Below are positions 7,653 through 16,032 of a stretch of 27,430 bases of DNA, piece by piece; within the stretch, counting starts at the first letter, position 1, and each line of letters opens with the position of its first letter. The notes under the pieces are model-generated. The model had not been told where the DNA came from. It made no database searches and worked only from the letters and a program-made list of their open reading frames with translations. The translations under genes and the position numbers were made by a program. The stretch comes from JACTMJ01 sp039812845 (GTDB taxonomy: Bacteria > Acidobacteriota > Terriglobia > Bryobacterales > Bryobacteraceae), in contig JBDIBK010000052.1 of assembly GCA_039812845.1 (NCBI GenBank), positions 1-27,430 on the forward strand, given 5' to 3'.

Positions 7653-10600
7653 ATGGCACATTTGCGAACGTTGGCCCAGTTTCGAGCGTTGACACGGCAG
7701 CGAAGAGCAGGAGATTTGAGACTCGGCTTTTGGACGGCGGCGTTGCTGCTGGCATCCGCGGTTCCACTGCTTGCGCAGGTCCCGACGATCAGCGGACTGA
7801 CGCCCAGTTCGGTGGTGGAAGACCAGACCATCCCGCAGGAGATCGCGGTAACTGGGACGAACTTTGTGAGCGGGTCCGTGGTGGTGTTTGGGTCGACCAA
7901 CCTTGCGACGACGTTCGAGAGCGCTACTTCCCTGAAGGCAACGATCCCGGTGAGCCTGCTGAGCGATCCGGGCACGGTGAATGTCACCGTGCGCAATCCC
8001 GCGCCGGGGAATGAGGTTTCGGCACCGGCGGTTTTCACCATCGTGGGCATTCCGACGATTAGCGGAATCAACCCGAATACGGCGACGGAGGGCTCGGCGG
8101 GCTTCACGCTTGCCGTGACCGGCACCAATTTCGTAAGCGCTTCGAGTGTGGTTTTTGACGGGACTCCCCTCACACCGGATACGACGAGCGCCACCCAGCT
8201 TACCGTAACCGTTCCCGCGGCCAGCATCGCGACGGCGGGCGCAAAGACGGTGGTGGTGCGCAATCCCGCCGTCCCCGACTCGAATGCCGTCACCTTCACG
8301 GTGACACCCGCTCCTTTGCCAGCGCCCACCCTGACGCAGTTGAACCCGAACTCGGCGGTGGCCGGCAGCGGTCCGCTGGCCGTCACCGTTACGGGAACGA
8401 ACTTTGTGAACGGGGCAACACTGGTGTTCGGCGGCACGGACGTAACGGCGATATTCGGAAGCGCAACGCAACTGAGCGCCACAATTCCGGGGACTTTGCT
8501 CACGACGCCGGGAGTGGTGCAGGCATCAGTACGCAACCCGGATAGCCAGACTTCGAGCAGCCTCCCATTCACTGTGAGCGGGATTGCTCCTGTACTCACT
8601 TCGATTTCGCCCGAATCCGCGGTCGCGGGGGCGGCGGATACACTGCTCACGCTGACGGGCAGCGACTTTCAAAGTGGAGCGGTTGTGCTGTTCGGCTTGG
8701 ATTCACTGACTCCGGCAAGCCAGACCGCAACACAGATCACGGCACTCGTTCCCGCCGCCTCTCTGGCATCCGCACGGACGGTTAGTGTGCGGGTACGAAA
8801 TCCGGGCAATATGGATTCGCAACCGCGGACGTTCACGATCCTCCCGAAACTGACTCTCAGCTATCCCGCGACGATCAATGGCACCAGGGGCACGGGCATT
8901 GCCCAGGCGAATCCATCCGTTGCTGGAGGCACGGCACCGCTCACGTATTCCCTCGATAGCGGAACGCTGCCAGCGGGGCTGGTTCTTGATCCGAGCACGG
9001 GCGCCATTTCCGGAACGCCGACTCAGGCGGGAGCGGCTGCTGTGACGGTGAAGGTGACGGATAGTGGCAGCCCGCAGCAGACCGCCACGTCGGCGTCCAT
9101 CGCGATCACGATCGGGAATCCGGCGCTCCAGGTGGTGACGCTTTCCCCGCTTCCTGGCGGAACGGCCGGGACCCTATATACGACGGCCCTTGCGGCGAGC
9201 GGCGGCGACGGCGGCCCGTATGCGTGGTCATTGGCTTCGGGCAGCACGCTTCCCGCGGGACTGAACTTGGGCGCCGGCGACGGGGTAATTTCCGGCACTC
9301 CAACGGCTGCCGGTGTTTTCCCGTTTACGGTGCAGGTGGACGACGGCGACTCCAACACGGCCGCGGCAACCAAAGTATTGTCCCTGACAATCGCGCCGGT
9401 GATTAGCGCCCTCACCCCATCCAGCCGGGCGGCGGGCAACACGGACCTCGTGCTTCAGATCGCAGGCCAGGGCTTCGTTCCTGGAGAAACCTCCGTGAAT
9501 TTCGGAGGGACCGCTATCTTGCCGGGAGCGGTGGCGGTCACGGGCAGCCCGGTAACGACCGCGCTGCTCACCATACCGGGTTCCGCGCTGACCGCGCCGG
9601 GCGATGTTCCGGTGACGGTGGCGGTCAACGGGGTCGCCTCGAATGTGTCGACCTTTACGGTGATCGGGGATACGACGCTCACGATCACGAACGAACCGAA
9701 TCTGGGCACGCGCACAGTGGGCACGGCATTCAGCGTGGATTTGGAAGCCACGGGCGGAAACGGGAACTTCACGTGGTCCGTCGCGACGGGGAGCACACTG
9801 CCGGGTGGCCTCAATTTGAACGCGGGCACGGGCGTCCTGAGCGGAACCCTCAGTGCAGCGGGGACGTTCAATTTCACTGTCCGCGTTGTGGACGACAAGA
9901 ACCCAGGGCAATCGTCCGGCCAGAAGAGCTTCTCCCTGACGGTGCAGGAGTTCGTAATCAGCACGACATCTCTGCCTCAAGCGCGTGTCGGGATTGCATA
10001 CTCGGCACCGCTGGCCCTAGCGGGCGGGCCCACCGCGCCTCCGACGGATTACCAATGGACGCTCGTCAGCGGACAGGCCTCGCTGCCGGACGGCGTTACC
10101 TTCAACCCGGCGACGGGTGTGTTCGTGGGAACTCCCGGCCCCATCTCCTCGCCATCGCAGAGCTTCACGCTGCGGGTGAGCGCGAAGCACACGTCTTCCG
10201 GCCTGACAACCCCCGTGAAGACGCTGCAGCTCTTGGTTTCCGGCGGAGGACTGGACCTCTCCACGGCCACCGTTCCTTTCGGCGTGGTAAACCAGCCCTA
10301 CGGCCCGGCGGGCGCGGGTGTAACGATTTCCGCCTTGAATGGAACCCCGCCCTATCGATTTGCGGTCGATACCGCACAGGCAGCCACCTTGGCGAGGGCG
10401 GGCTTCCAGGTGGACACACTGAACGACGACATTCGCCAGATCTGGAATATCCGGCTGCGGGGCACGCCCACCATCCCAGGAAACTTCCCGCTGGAAGTGA
10501 CGCTGCGCGACGCGGGGAACACGCAAGTGTCGCGGACGCTGACGGTTCTAGTGCTGGCGAACGCGCTCCGCATCCAGCCGGAAACACTGCCCGGCGCAGC

Positions 10601-11780
10601 GGTGAATGTCCCTGACAGCCAACAGCTTTCACTTAGCGGCCAGAGCGCGGAGGAGCCCACCGTAACCTGGTCATTGGCTGGAAACGTGGCCGGGCTTACG
10701 CTCAGCCCGTCCGGGCTGCTGAGTTGGTCGTTCTCAACTGTGGGAACGCGCACCTTCACCGTGCAGGCATCGACCGCGATTCGCGAGGCAACCCGAGTCT
10801 ATACGCTAACCGTGGGAGGGCCGCTGCCGGTAATCAGCACGGCCTCGCTGCCACCGGCTCCGGTGGGGCAGGGCTATGACCAGGAAGTTTCGGCGACAGG
10901 CGGGACGCCTGGATACACGTGGCAACTCACCGCGGGAACGCTGCCACAAGGGCTAAATTTTGACACGGCCAGCAAGCCTGGCAGCGCCCGCATTGTGGGA
11001 GTGCCAAGTGCGGGTGCCCAAACATCGACGTTCACCCTGACGGTAAGAGACTCGATGGGGCAGACGGCCTCGCGCGAGTTCACAATCGCCGTGACCTCGA
11101 CGCCAATACCCGCAATCACGCTTCAAAGCTTCGTGAACCCGGTTCCGGCGGAACAGAAGGATGTGCTAGTGCAACTGGCCCAAGCCTACCCGTTGGAACT
11201 GAAAGGAACAGCGACGCTGACGTTCACGCCGAACGTTCCCGGCAATGTGGACGACCCGAAGGTGCTCTTCCTGAATGGGAAGCGGACCGCGGAGTTCACG
11301 ATTCCGGCGAATACCACGCAGGCGGTGTTCGAGGGGCTGCCCGTGCAGCGGGTGCAAACCGGAACCGTGGCGGGAACCGCGCGCGTGACCGTGGCGATTT
11401 CCGGGGGAGGGCCGGCAGCCTCCCAGGAATTTGTCATTGCCCCAAGCGCTCCGTTTCTTGCGGACAACCTGGCCGTGCAAGCCACGAGCGGAGGGTTCAC
11501 AGTGGCAATCACCGGCTACTCGACGCCCCGGGATTTGACTTCGGCGCGGGTTACGTTCGTCCCGGCGGCCGGAACGAATCTGCAAACGACGGAACTCACC
11601 ATTCCGCTGACAACCGGCGCAACGGCATGGTTCGACGGCGCGCCCGGCCGAGCGAATGGAAGCGCCTTCAAGCTGACGATTCCATTTACCGTGCATAACG
11701 GCAGCAACGCCGTGGCATCGGTTACGGTGACGCTGACGAACAGCGTGGGAACGTCGAACAGCCGGACCCGGGCGTTCTAG
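7653..11780 (+). CDS. Large secreted mosaic protein with TIG (IPT) and putative-Ig repeats
   Basis: This 1375-residue secreted protein starts with an arginine-rich N-terminus and a signal peptide likely cleaved after AQ near residue 42. Domain starts read from the sequence: TIG-type repeats at about 43, 133, 224 and 312; putative-Ig (He_PIG) repeats at about 400 and 492, marked by LPAGL..G.ISGTP; a fifth TIG at about 581; He_PIG-like repeats at about 676, 767, 867, 972 and 1058; then a C-terminal region (about 1152-1375) of two beta-rich halves with no family I recognise. Each unit is about 90-105 residues. A GGAG precedes the ATG. Such proteins are cell-surface or extracellular matrix components or binding scaffolds; no enzymatic domain or sortase signal is visible. 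It follows the small Ig-like gene and is closed by a hairpin terminator. Confidence 0.88.
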   Translation: MAHLRTLAQFRALTRQRRAGDLRLGFWTAALLLASAVPLLAQVPTISGLTPSSVVEDQTIPQEIAVTGTNFVSGSVVVFGSTNLATTFESATSLKATIPVSLLSDPGTVNVTVRNPAPGNEVSAPAVFTIVGIPTISGINPNTATEGSAGFTLAVTGTNFVSASSVVFDGTPLTPDTTSATQLTVTVPAASIATAGAKTVVVRNPAVPDSNAVTFTVTPAPLPAPTLTQLNPNSAVAGSGPLAVTVTGTNFVNGATLVFGGTDVTAIFGSATQLSATIPGTLLTTPGVVQASVRNPDSQTSSSLPFTVSGIAPVLTSISPESAVAGAADTLLTLTGSDFQSGAVVLFGLDSLTPASQTATQITALVPAASLASARTVSVRVRNPGNMDSQPRTFTILPKLTLSYPATINGTRGTGIAQANPSVAGGTAPLTYSLDSGTLPAGLVLDPSTGAISGTPTQAGAAAVTVKVTDSGSPQQTATSASIAITIGNPALQVVTLSPLPGGTAGTLYTTALAASGGDGGPYAWSLASGSTLPAGLNLGAGDGVISGTPTAAGVFPFTVQVDDGDSNTAAATKVLSLTIAPVISALTPSSRAAGNTDLVLQIAGQGFVPGETSVNFGGTAILPGAVAVTGSPVTTALLTIPGSALTAPGDVPVTVAVNGVASNVSTFTVIGDTTLTITNEPNLGTRTVGTAFSVDLEATGGNGNFTWSVATGSTLPGGLNLNAGTGVLSGTLSAAGTFNFTVRVVDDKNPGQSSGQKSFSLTVQEFVISTTSLPQARVGIAYSAPLALAGGPTAPPTDYQWTLVSGQASLPDGVTFNPATGVFVGTPGPISSPSQSFTLRVSAKHTSSGLTTPVKTLQLLVSGGGLDLSTATVPFGVVNQPYGPAGAGVTISALNGTPPYRFAVDTAQAATLARAGFQVDTLNDDIRQIWNIRLRGTPTIPGNFPLEVTLRDAGNTQVSRTLTVLVLANALRIQPETLPGAAVNVPDSQQLSLSGQSAEEPTVTWSLAGNVAGLTLSPSGLLSWSFSTVGTRTFTVQASTAIREATRVYTLTVGGPLPVISTASLPPAPVGQGYDQEVSATGGTPGYTWQLTAGTLPQGLNFDTASKPGSARIVGVPSAGAQTSTFTLTVRDSMGQTASREFTIAVTSTPIPAITLQSFVNPVPAEQKDVLVQLAQAYPLELKGTATLTFTPNVPGNVDDPKVLFLNGKRTAEFTIPANTTQAVFEGLPVQRVQTGTVAGTARVTVAISGGGPAASQEFVIAPSAPFLADNLAVQATSGGFTVAITGYSTPRDLTSARVTFVPAAGTNLQTTELTIPLTTGATAWFDGAPGRANGSAFKLTIPFTVHNGSNAVASVTVTLTNSVGTSNSRTRAF

Positions 11781-11841
11781 GCAGGTGCCCGCTGGTCGGG
11801 GGTCACAGCGACGCCGCGCCCGGCGTGCACGCTCTCTCTCG

Positions 11842-11868
11842 GGGGGTTCCGTGTGGCGCGGAACCCCC
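11842..11868 (+). terminator. Strong hairpin terminator after the TIG/Ig gene
   Basis: A perfect 10-bp GC-rich stem, GGGGGTTCCG (11842-11851) with CGGAACCCCC (11859-11868), encloses a 7-base loop and is followed within a few bases by CTTTTC. It lies 62 bases after the stop codon at 11780. The position and stem strength support an intrinsic terminator. Confidence 0.7.
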
Positions 11869-11910
11869 GCCCGCTTTTCACGCCGCGGAACGATCGGATG
11901 CAATTTTTCG

Positions 11911-11939
11911 TTGAGTTTTGTTCGGGTTGCGGCTATTCT
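11911..11939 (+). promoter_or_regulatory. Candidate promoter of the RRM gene within the 357-base spacer 11781-12137
   Basis: TTGAGT at 11911-11916 and TATTCT at 11934-11939 are separated by 17 bases; each matches four of six consensus positions. This predicts a start near 11946 and a leader of about 190 bases before the RRM gene. The surrounding spacer (11781-12137) holds the terminator at 11842-11868 and otherwise no gene: the short open frames in it have no ribosome binding site or domain. Confidence 0.4.
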
Positions 11940-12137
11940 TTATCCAATCGGTTGTTGTTTTCCGTGAGAGAGGGCTCGCTTACGACCAGATTGCACCGCT
12001 ACCCGCAACGCCATTCCTAAACGTCATCACGATCCACAACTATAGAGTGCTGCGTTTCATGCCGGGCGCGAGATGTGATCCAGGTTGCCAATGGTTTCCC
12101 GCTAACGGAGACAGAACCGAATAGAAGGAGCTATCGA

Positions 12138-12440
12138 ATGGTGAGACTGTATGTGGGCAATTTGCCCTTCCGCGCGATGGAAGAGGACATCCTGGCGTGG
12201 TTTGCCGAGGCTGGCTATCAGGCCGAACAGGCCACCGTGGTGCGGGACCGGACGTCGGGCGAATCCCGGGGCTTCGGCTTCGCCGAGATTGCGGATCGCG
12301 CTTTGGCCGAGGAAGCCATCAACACCTGCAATGGGCGGGAAATGATGGGGCGCGCGCTGGTGATCAACGAAGCGCGGCCGCGCACGGAAGGGGGCGGGGG
12401 CGGCGGATACCGCGGCCGGCGGGAGAGCGAACGCTGGTAG
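12138..12440 (+). CDS. Small RRM-type RNA-binding protein
   Basis: This 100-residue protein is one RNA recognition motif plus a short tail. RNP2 is LYVGNL (4-9) and RNP1 is RGFGFAEI (44-51), with the aromatic residues that stack on RNA bases kept. A Gly-rich stretch and a basic end (GGYRGRRESERW) follow, as in the bacterial and cyanobacterial Rbp family of glycine-tailed RRM proteins, often linked to cold adaptation or mRNA handling. The ATG at 12138 has a strong AAGGAG seven bases upstream, which decides the start over an in-frame ATG at 12075. It is a single-gene unit with a long leader, convergent with the aminotransferase gene 30 bases downstream. Confidence 0.92.
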   Translation: MVRLYVGNLPFRAMEEDILAWFAEAGYQAEQATVVRDRTSGESRGFGFAEIADRALAEEAINTCNGREMMGRALVINEARPRTEGGGGGGYRGRRESERW

Positions 12441-12470
12441 GCGGCGGCAGCGCTTTCAGATGCACGCGGG

Positions 12471-13772
12471 CTACGGGGCAACTCCGCGCGCCACGCCTTC
12501 CACTTGCGCGCAGAGCCGCTCCACGCCCGGCGCAAACACCTCGGGATTCGCAAGGAGGCTTACCACAAGCATGGCCTCCTCTTCAAAGTCGTAGAGATAG
12601 CCCGGCTGCGCGAGGACGCCCGCCTCCCGGATCAGGCCGGCGCACCATTGGGCATCGGTCAGAATGCCGGGCAGGCGGAGTACCGCGTTCCACCCGCCTT
12701 CCACGGGCAGCACGCTCAGGTGAGGCGCGCCGGCGGCGGCCTCGCGAAGCGTGAGGAGGTTTGCCGCCACGCGCGAACGGATCGCGCCGCTCACCGAGCG
12801 GCCGAATGCAAGAAGGGCCGGGAGCGCGGCCTGGACCGGGGTGGAAACGGACAGGTACGTATCCGCCACCAACAGCAGGCGCTCCAGGAGGGCGGCAACC
12901 GCTGCATCCGGACCGTTGAGGAGCATCCAGCCCAGCTTCATCTGGGGCAGACCGGCCGACTTTGAAAGCCCCCCAAGCGAAACACAGAGAGCCTGCCGCT
13001 GCGGCGAAGAAAACGTGGCCCGCTGGACATTCGCCACGGAGAGCGGGAACTCCTCAAAGACCTCATCCGCGATCAGCGCCAGGCGATGGGCGGCGCAGAT
13101 TCCGAGCAGTTGACGCCGCTCCGTTTCCCGAAGGTAGCTGCCGGTGGGGTTGTTCGGGTTCACCACGACAATGGCGCGGGTCCGCGGCGTGATGGCATGC
13201 GCCAGCGAATCGAAATCGATCTGCCACTCCCCTTGGTAACGAAGGCGGTAGAAGCCCAGCCGGACGCCGCTCAGCCCCGCCAGATACTCGAACAAGGGAT
13301 AGGAAGGCTGGGGCACAAGCACCTCATCACCCGGCTCGCACAGGGCCTGGAAGAGGAATGCATAGGATTCGCTGCTGGAGGCGGTGAGCAGAATCCGCTC
13401 TGGCGAGAGAATGACAGAGGGGGCGAACGGAGACCGATCAGCGTACCAGGATACCACCGCTTCGCGCGCGGCGGGCGCACCCTGGGGGTGCGGGTTATAG
13501 ACAAAGGCGGGGGCCGACGCGAAGGCAAGATGCAGCGGCAGTTCGGCATCCCCCAGACCGGCAAGGGTTGGATTCGATATCGTGAGATCGAGGAGCGGAA
13601 GGTCGCTCCGCTGCCGGGCGGCGGCGAGTTCGCTCCATTCGTTCGGCGCCCCACCCCAGGCGACACGCCGGTTCGGAAAGAGTTGGAACTCCTCCGGCCG
13701 GGGATCATCTATAGACTTTTGCGGCTCTGGAGCGCTCTTGGCGGCGTCTTTCTGGCCGGGATCGGGAATCAT
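12471..13772 (-). CDS. Pyridoxal-phosphate-dependent class I/II aminotransferase, substrate unknown
   Basis: This 433-residue protein has the fold-type I aminotransferase signature: NPNNPTG (205-211), Asp236 in ADEVFEEF that pairs with the cofactor nitrogen, and Lys271 in LSKSAG as the Schiff-base lysine. Two usual positions differ. The phosphate-binding Arg after the lysine appears as Lys279 (QMKLGW), and the C-terminal substrate-carboxylate Arg (normally in a V-R-L-S context) reads Leu-Val-Val-Ser, with Val403 in its place. The substrate may therefore not be an ordinary alpha-carboxylate, or the group is bound another way. An N-terminal extension of about 30 polar residues is unusual; a later start is possible. 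The ATG shares bases with the start codon of the divergent ATPase gene. It transfers amino groups, but the specific pathway cannot be assigned. Confidence 0.85.
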   Translation of the reverse strand: MIPDPGQKDAAKSAPEPQKSIDDPRPEEFQLFPNRRVAWGGAPNEWSELAAARQRSDLPLLDLTISNPTLAGLGDAELPLHLAFASAPAFVYNPHPQGAPAAREAVVSWYADRSPFAPSVILSPERILLTASSSESYAFLFQALCEPGDEVLVPQPSYPLFEYLAGLSGVRLGFYRLRYQGEWQIDFDSLAHAITPRTRAIVVVNPNNPTGSYLRETERRQLLGICAAHRLALIADEVFEEFPLSVANVQRATFSSPQRQALCVSLGGLSKSAGLPQMKLGWMLLNGPDAAVAALLERLLLVADTYLSVSTPVQAALPALLAFGRSVSGAIRSRVAANLLTLREAAAGAPHLSVLPVEGGWNAVLRLPGILTDAQWCAGLIREAGVLAQPGYLYDFEEEAMLVVSLLANPEVFAPGVERLCAQVEGVARGVAP

Positions 13773-14370
13773 GTTTCTAAGAATCCTCGCTCACCCTATT
13801 TTGGTTAATCTGAACTTCCACATGCCGATCATCATGGATCTGCGACCTCCGGTGACCCTCATCCAAGGGGAGAACGGGAGCGGCAAATCCACCTTGCTGC
13901 ATTCGATTCACCTTGCCCTCAAAGGGGAAAAGGCGGACGGCTATGTGTACAAGCTCGACACGCAGGACGTCGATACGGGAAACGTCTTCCTCTTCGACGC
14001 CGAAGCGCATAACCCGCGCACGCATCTCGAATTGTTTGAAGATCAGCCGGAGATGCTCGAATTCCTGCAGATGGCCAGTCATGGGCAAGTGATGCTTTCC
14101 ATGTTCAACCAGACCTTCCCGAGCTTCCCCGACGGCACCATTTTGCTGCTGGATGAGCCGGAGATGGCGCTTTCGCCCTCAAACCAGCGCCGCGTGCTCA
14201 AGATGATGCTGGAACTGGCGGACCAGCGGAAGTTCAAGATTATCGCGGCGACGCATTCGGAGATTCTGACGCAATCGAAGTACACCGCCGTCATCAATCT
14301 GGACAACTACACGAACAAGAACATCGCGACTGCCGACCAGGGAATTCAAGGCGCGAGCACGATCCAGTAG
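13771..14370 (+). CDS. Small ABC-type AAA family ATPase
   Basis: This 199-residue soluble ATPase has Walker A GENGSGKST (33-41), an ABC-like signature region ASHGQ (102-106), Walker B ILLLDEPE (124-131) and a switch histidine in ATHSEIL (His162). The pattern resembles stand-alone P-loop ATPases related to RecF/SMC and to the ATPases of OLD-type or anti-phage modules. No partner nuclease, toxin or permease lies beside it. At about 200 residues it is shorter than many relatives (about 240). The ATG at 13771 is the first plausible one; it overlaps the start codon of the divergent aminotransferase, and the purine-rich GGGAA just before it may serve as ribosome binding site. It is convergent with the DUF1501 gene. 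Its role is unknown. Confidence 0.8.
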   Translation: MFLRILAHPILVNLNFHMPIIMDLRPPVTLIQGENGSGKSTLLHSIHLALKGEKADGYVYKLDTQDVDTGNVFLFDAEAHNPRTHLELFEDQPEMLEFLQMASHGQVMLSMFNQTFPSFPDGTILLLDEPEMALSPSNQRRVLKMMLELADQRKFKIIAATHSEILTQSKYTAVINLDNYTNKNIATADQGIQGASTIQ

Positions 14371-14381
14371 GCGCATCGCCA

Positions 14382-14430
14382 AACCGGAGGCGCATTGTTG
14401 AACCGGAGGCGGGGAGGGCCGCTGCCCGCC
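14382..14430. repeat. Short direct repeat and GC-rich inverted repeat between convergent genes
   Basis: AACCGGAGGCG occurs at 14382-14392 and again at 14401-14411. GGCGGG (14408-14413) can pair with CCCGCC (14425-14430) over an 11-base loop. The stretch lies between convergent stops at 14370 and 14437 and might help end transcription from either side, but no T-run follows in either direction. Confidence 0.3.
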
Positions 14431-14436
14431 CGCACT

Positions 14437-16032
14437 TCACGCGAGCAGCGCCTTCACGACCTTCGAGGGATCGGTTCCCGTGAGCTTCATGGCCAGGCCC
14501 TGATACTTGTAGGTAAACCGCTCGTGCTGGATGCCGAAGCACTGCATCAGCGTGGCGTGGAAATCCCGGACATGCACGGGATCTTTCGTGATGTTGTAGC
14601 TGAAATCGTCGGTCTCTCCATGGACGATGCCGGGCTTGATGCCGCCGCCGGCCATCCAGAGGCTGAAGGCGCGGGGATGGTGATCCCGCCCGTAATCCGT
14701 GGCGGTGAGGCGGCCCTGGCAATAGACCGTGCGGCCGAATTCCCCGGCCAGAATCACGAGGGTATCGTCGAGCATGCCGCGCTGCTTGAGATCCTGCACG
14801 AGCGCGTAACACGGCTGATCGATTTCCTTGCACTGGCTCGCGAGCACTTCGGGCAGGTTGCCATGGACATCCCATCCGCGATGGTAAAGCTGGATGAAGC
14901 GCACGCCGCGCTCGGCCAGACGGCGGGCCATGAGCACGGAGTTGGCAAAGCTGCCGGGCTCGCGGGAATCGGGTCCGTAGCTTTCCCAAACGCTCTCCGG
15001 CTCTTTTGAAAGATCGGTGAGCTCGGGCACGGAGCTTTGCATGCGATAGGCCATTTCGTACTGAGCGATGCGGGTCTTCGTTTCCGGGTCTCCGAACTGC
15101 TGAAAATTGAGTTCATTCATCTTGCCGAGCCCATCGAGCATGCGGCGGCGCATTTCCGGAGGAACTCCCTCGGGGTTGCTGATGAAGAGAACGGGGTCCC
15201 CGGCACTGCGCAGCCCGACGCCCGAGTATTCGCCGGAGAGGAACCCCGCGCTCCAGAGCCGGGCGGAAATGGCCTGCACGTTGGCCTTGGGATGCTTGTG
15301 CTTCGCCTGCAGGACGACAAACGCGGGAAGGTTCGCGTTCATTGTGCCCAGGCCGTAGCTCATCCAGCTCCCGATGCACGGGCGTCCCGCGATCATGAAG
15401 CCGGTCTGGAAGAACGTGATGGCCGGCTCGTGGTTGATCGCATCCGTATGCATGCTGCGAACGATGGCGATATCGTCCACCATCTTCGCGGTGTAGGGGA
15501 GCAGTTCCGAGACCCAGGCTCCGGATTTGCCGTGCTGCGCGAACTTGAAGACGGAGGGGGCGATGGGAAAGCGCGTCTGTCCGCTGGTCATCGTGGTGAG
15601 GCGCTGGCCCTGCCGGATGGATTCCGGCAGATCGGTATCGAAGAGCGCCTGCAGCTTGGGCTTGTAGTCAAACGTTTCTATCTGCGGCGGAGCGCCCACA
15701 AGATGCAGATAAATGCAGCGCCTCGCCTTGGGGGCAAAGTGAGGCAGCGCGTCCAGGCCGCCGATGCGCTTGGGTTCCGCGAACCGATTGGCGGGCGCGC
15801 TCTGCCCGAACGCGTTCTCGCCCAGCAGGTGCGCCAGCGCCAGCGCGCCGATCCCCTGCGCGCCGCGGCCGAAGAAGCGCCGGCGGGATTCCTCCACGGC
15901 CATCTCCCGCGCGAGAGCGTCGATCGGATGGCGGCCCGACGCAAGGCGGCGGTGGGAATCGCGGTCGAGGGCATGCGCCCGCGCCGTGTAGTGTCCTTCG
16001 TCATCGGGCTCAAGAAGCGGGCGGCGGCTCAT
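14437..16032 (-). CDS. DUF1501 family exported protein (sulfatase-like fold)
   Basis: This 531-residue DUF1501 protein belongs to a family related to the alkaline phosphatase/sulfatase fold that is abundant in Planctomycetes and Acidobacteria and nearly always encoded beside a cytochrome/DUF1549/DUF1553 gene, as here. A twin-arginine segment SRRRFFGRGAQGIGALALA occurs at about 49-67, preceded by 48 extra polar residues. The start at 16032 is supported by an ATGA overlap with the stop of the upstream gene, which implies translational coupling; an internal Met44 would give the usual short Tat signal. The family consensus blocks are clear: KARRCIYLHLVGAPPQIETFDYKP, VRSMHTDAINHEPA, LAGEFGRT and DYGRDHHP. 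It is expected in the periplasm. The biochemical role is not established; degradation of complex or sulfated glycans is often proposed. Confidence 0.9.
   Translation of the reverse strand: MSRRPLLEPDDEGHYTARAHALDRDSHRRLASGRHPIDALAREMAVEESRRRFFGRGAQGIGALALAHLLGENAFGQSAPANRFAEPKRIGGLDALPHFAPKARRCIYLHLVGAPPQIETFDYKPKLQALFDTDLPESIRQGQRLTTMTSGQTRFPIAPSVFKFAQHGKSGAWVSELLPYTAKMVDDIAIVRSMHTDAINHEPAITFFQTGFMIAGRPCIGSWMSYGLGTMNANLPAFVVLQAKHKHPKANVQAISARLWSAGFLSGEYSGVGLRSAGDPVLFISNPEGVPPEMRRRMLDGLGKMNELNFQQFGDPETKTRIAQYEMAYRMQSSVPELTDLSKEPESVWESYGPDSREPGSFANSVLMARRLAERGVRFIQLYHRGWDVHGNLPEVLASQCKEIDQPCYALVQDLKQRGMLDDTLVILAGEFGRTVYCQGRLTATDYGRDHHPRAFSLWMAGGGIKPGIVHGETDDFSYNITKDPVHVRDFHATLMQCFGIQHERFTYKYQGLAMKLTGTDPSKVVKALLA

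Noticed and set aside
6812..8650. A 612-codon open frame on the minus strand opposite the Ig-like genes
   Set aside because: It is the antisense of Thr/Val/Gly repeats, giving pseudo-repetitive Val/Pro/Thr sequence, and it covers the divergent promoter region. The plus-strand genes have signal peptides, a good ribosome binding site and known repeats.
9178..11100. Nucleotide-level repeats in the TIG/Ig gene considered as a CRISPR or tandem array
   Set aside because: Similarity is at protein level, with about 90-105-residue domains; the DNA copies are strongly diverged and there are no spacers.
11785..12124. Two short open frames between the TIG/Ig gene and the RRM gene
   Set aside because: They overlap a terminator hairpin and a candidate promoter, have no ribosome binding site, and encode low-information peptides.
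13771..14370. The ATPase as part of an anti-phage defence pair
   Set aside because: No nuclease, reverse transcriptase or toxin partner lies beside it; its neighbours are an aminotransferase and a DUF1501 gene, so a defence role is not supported.
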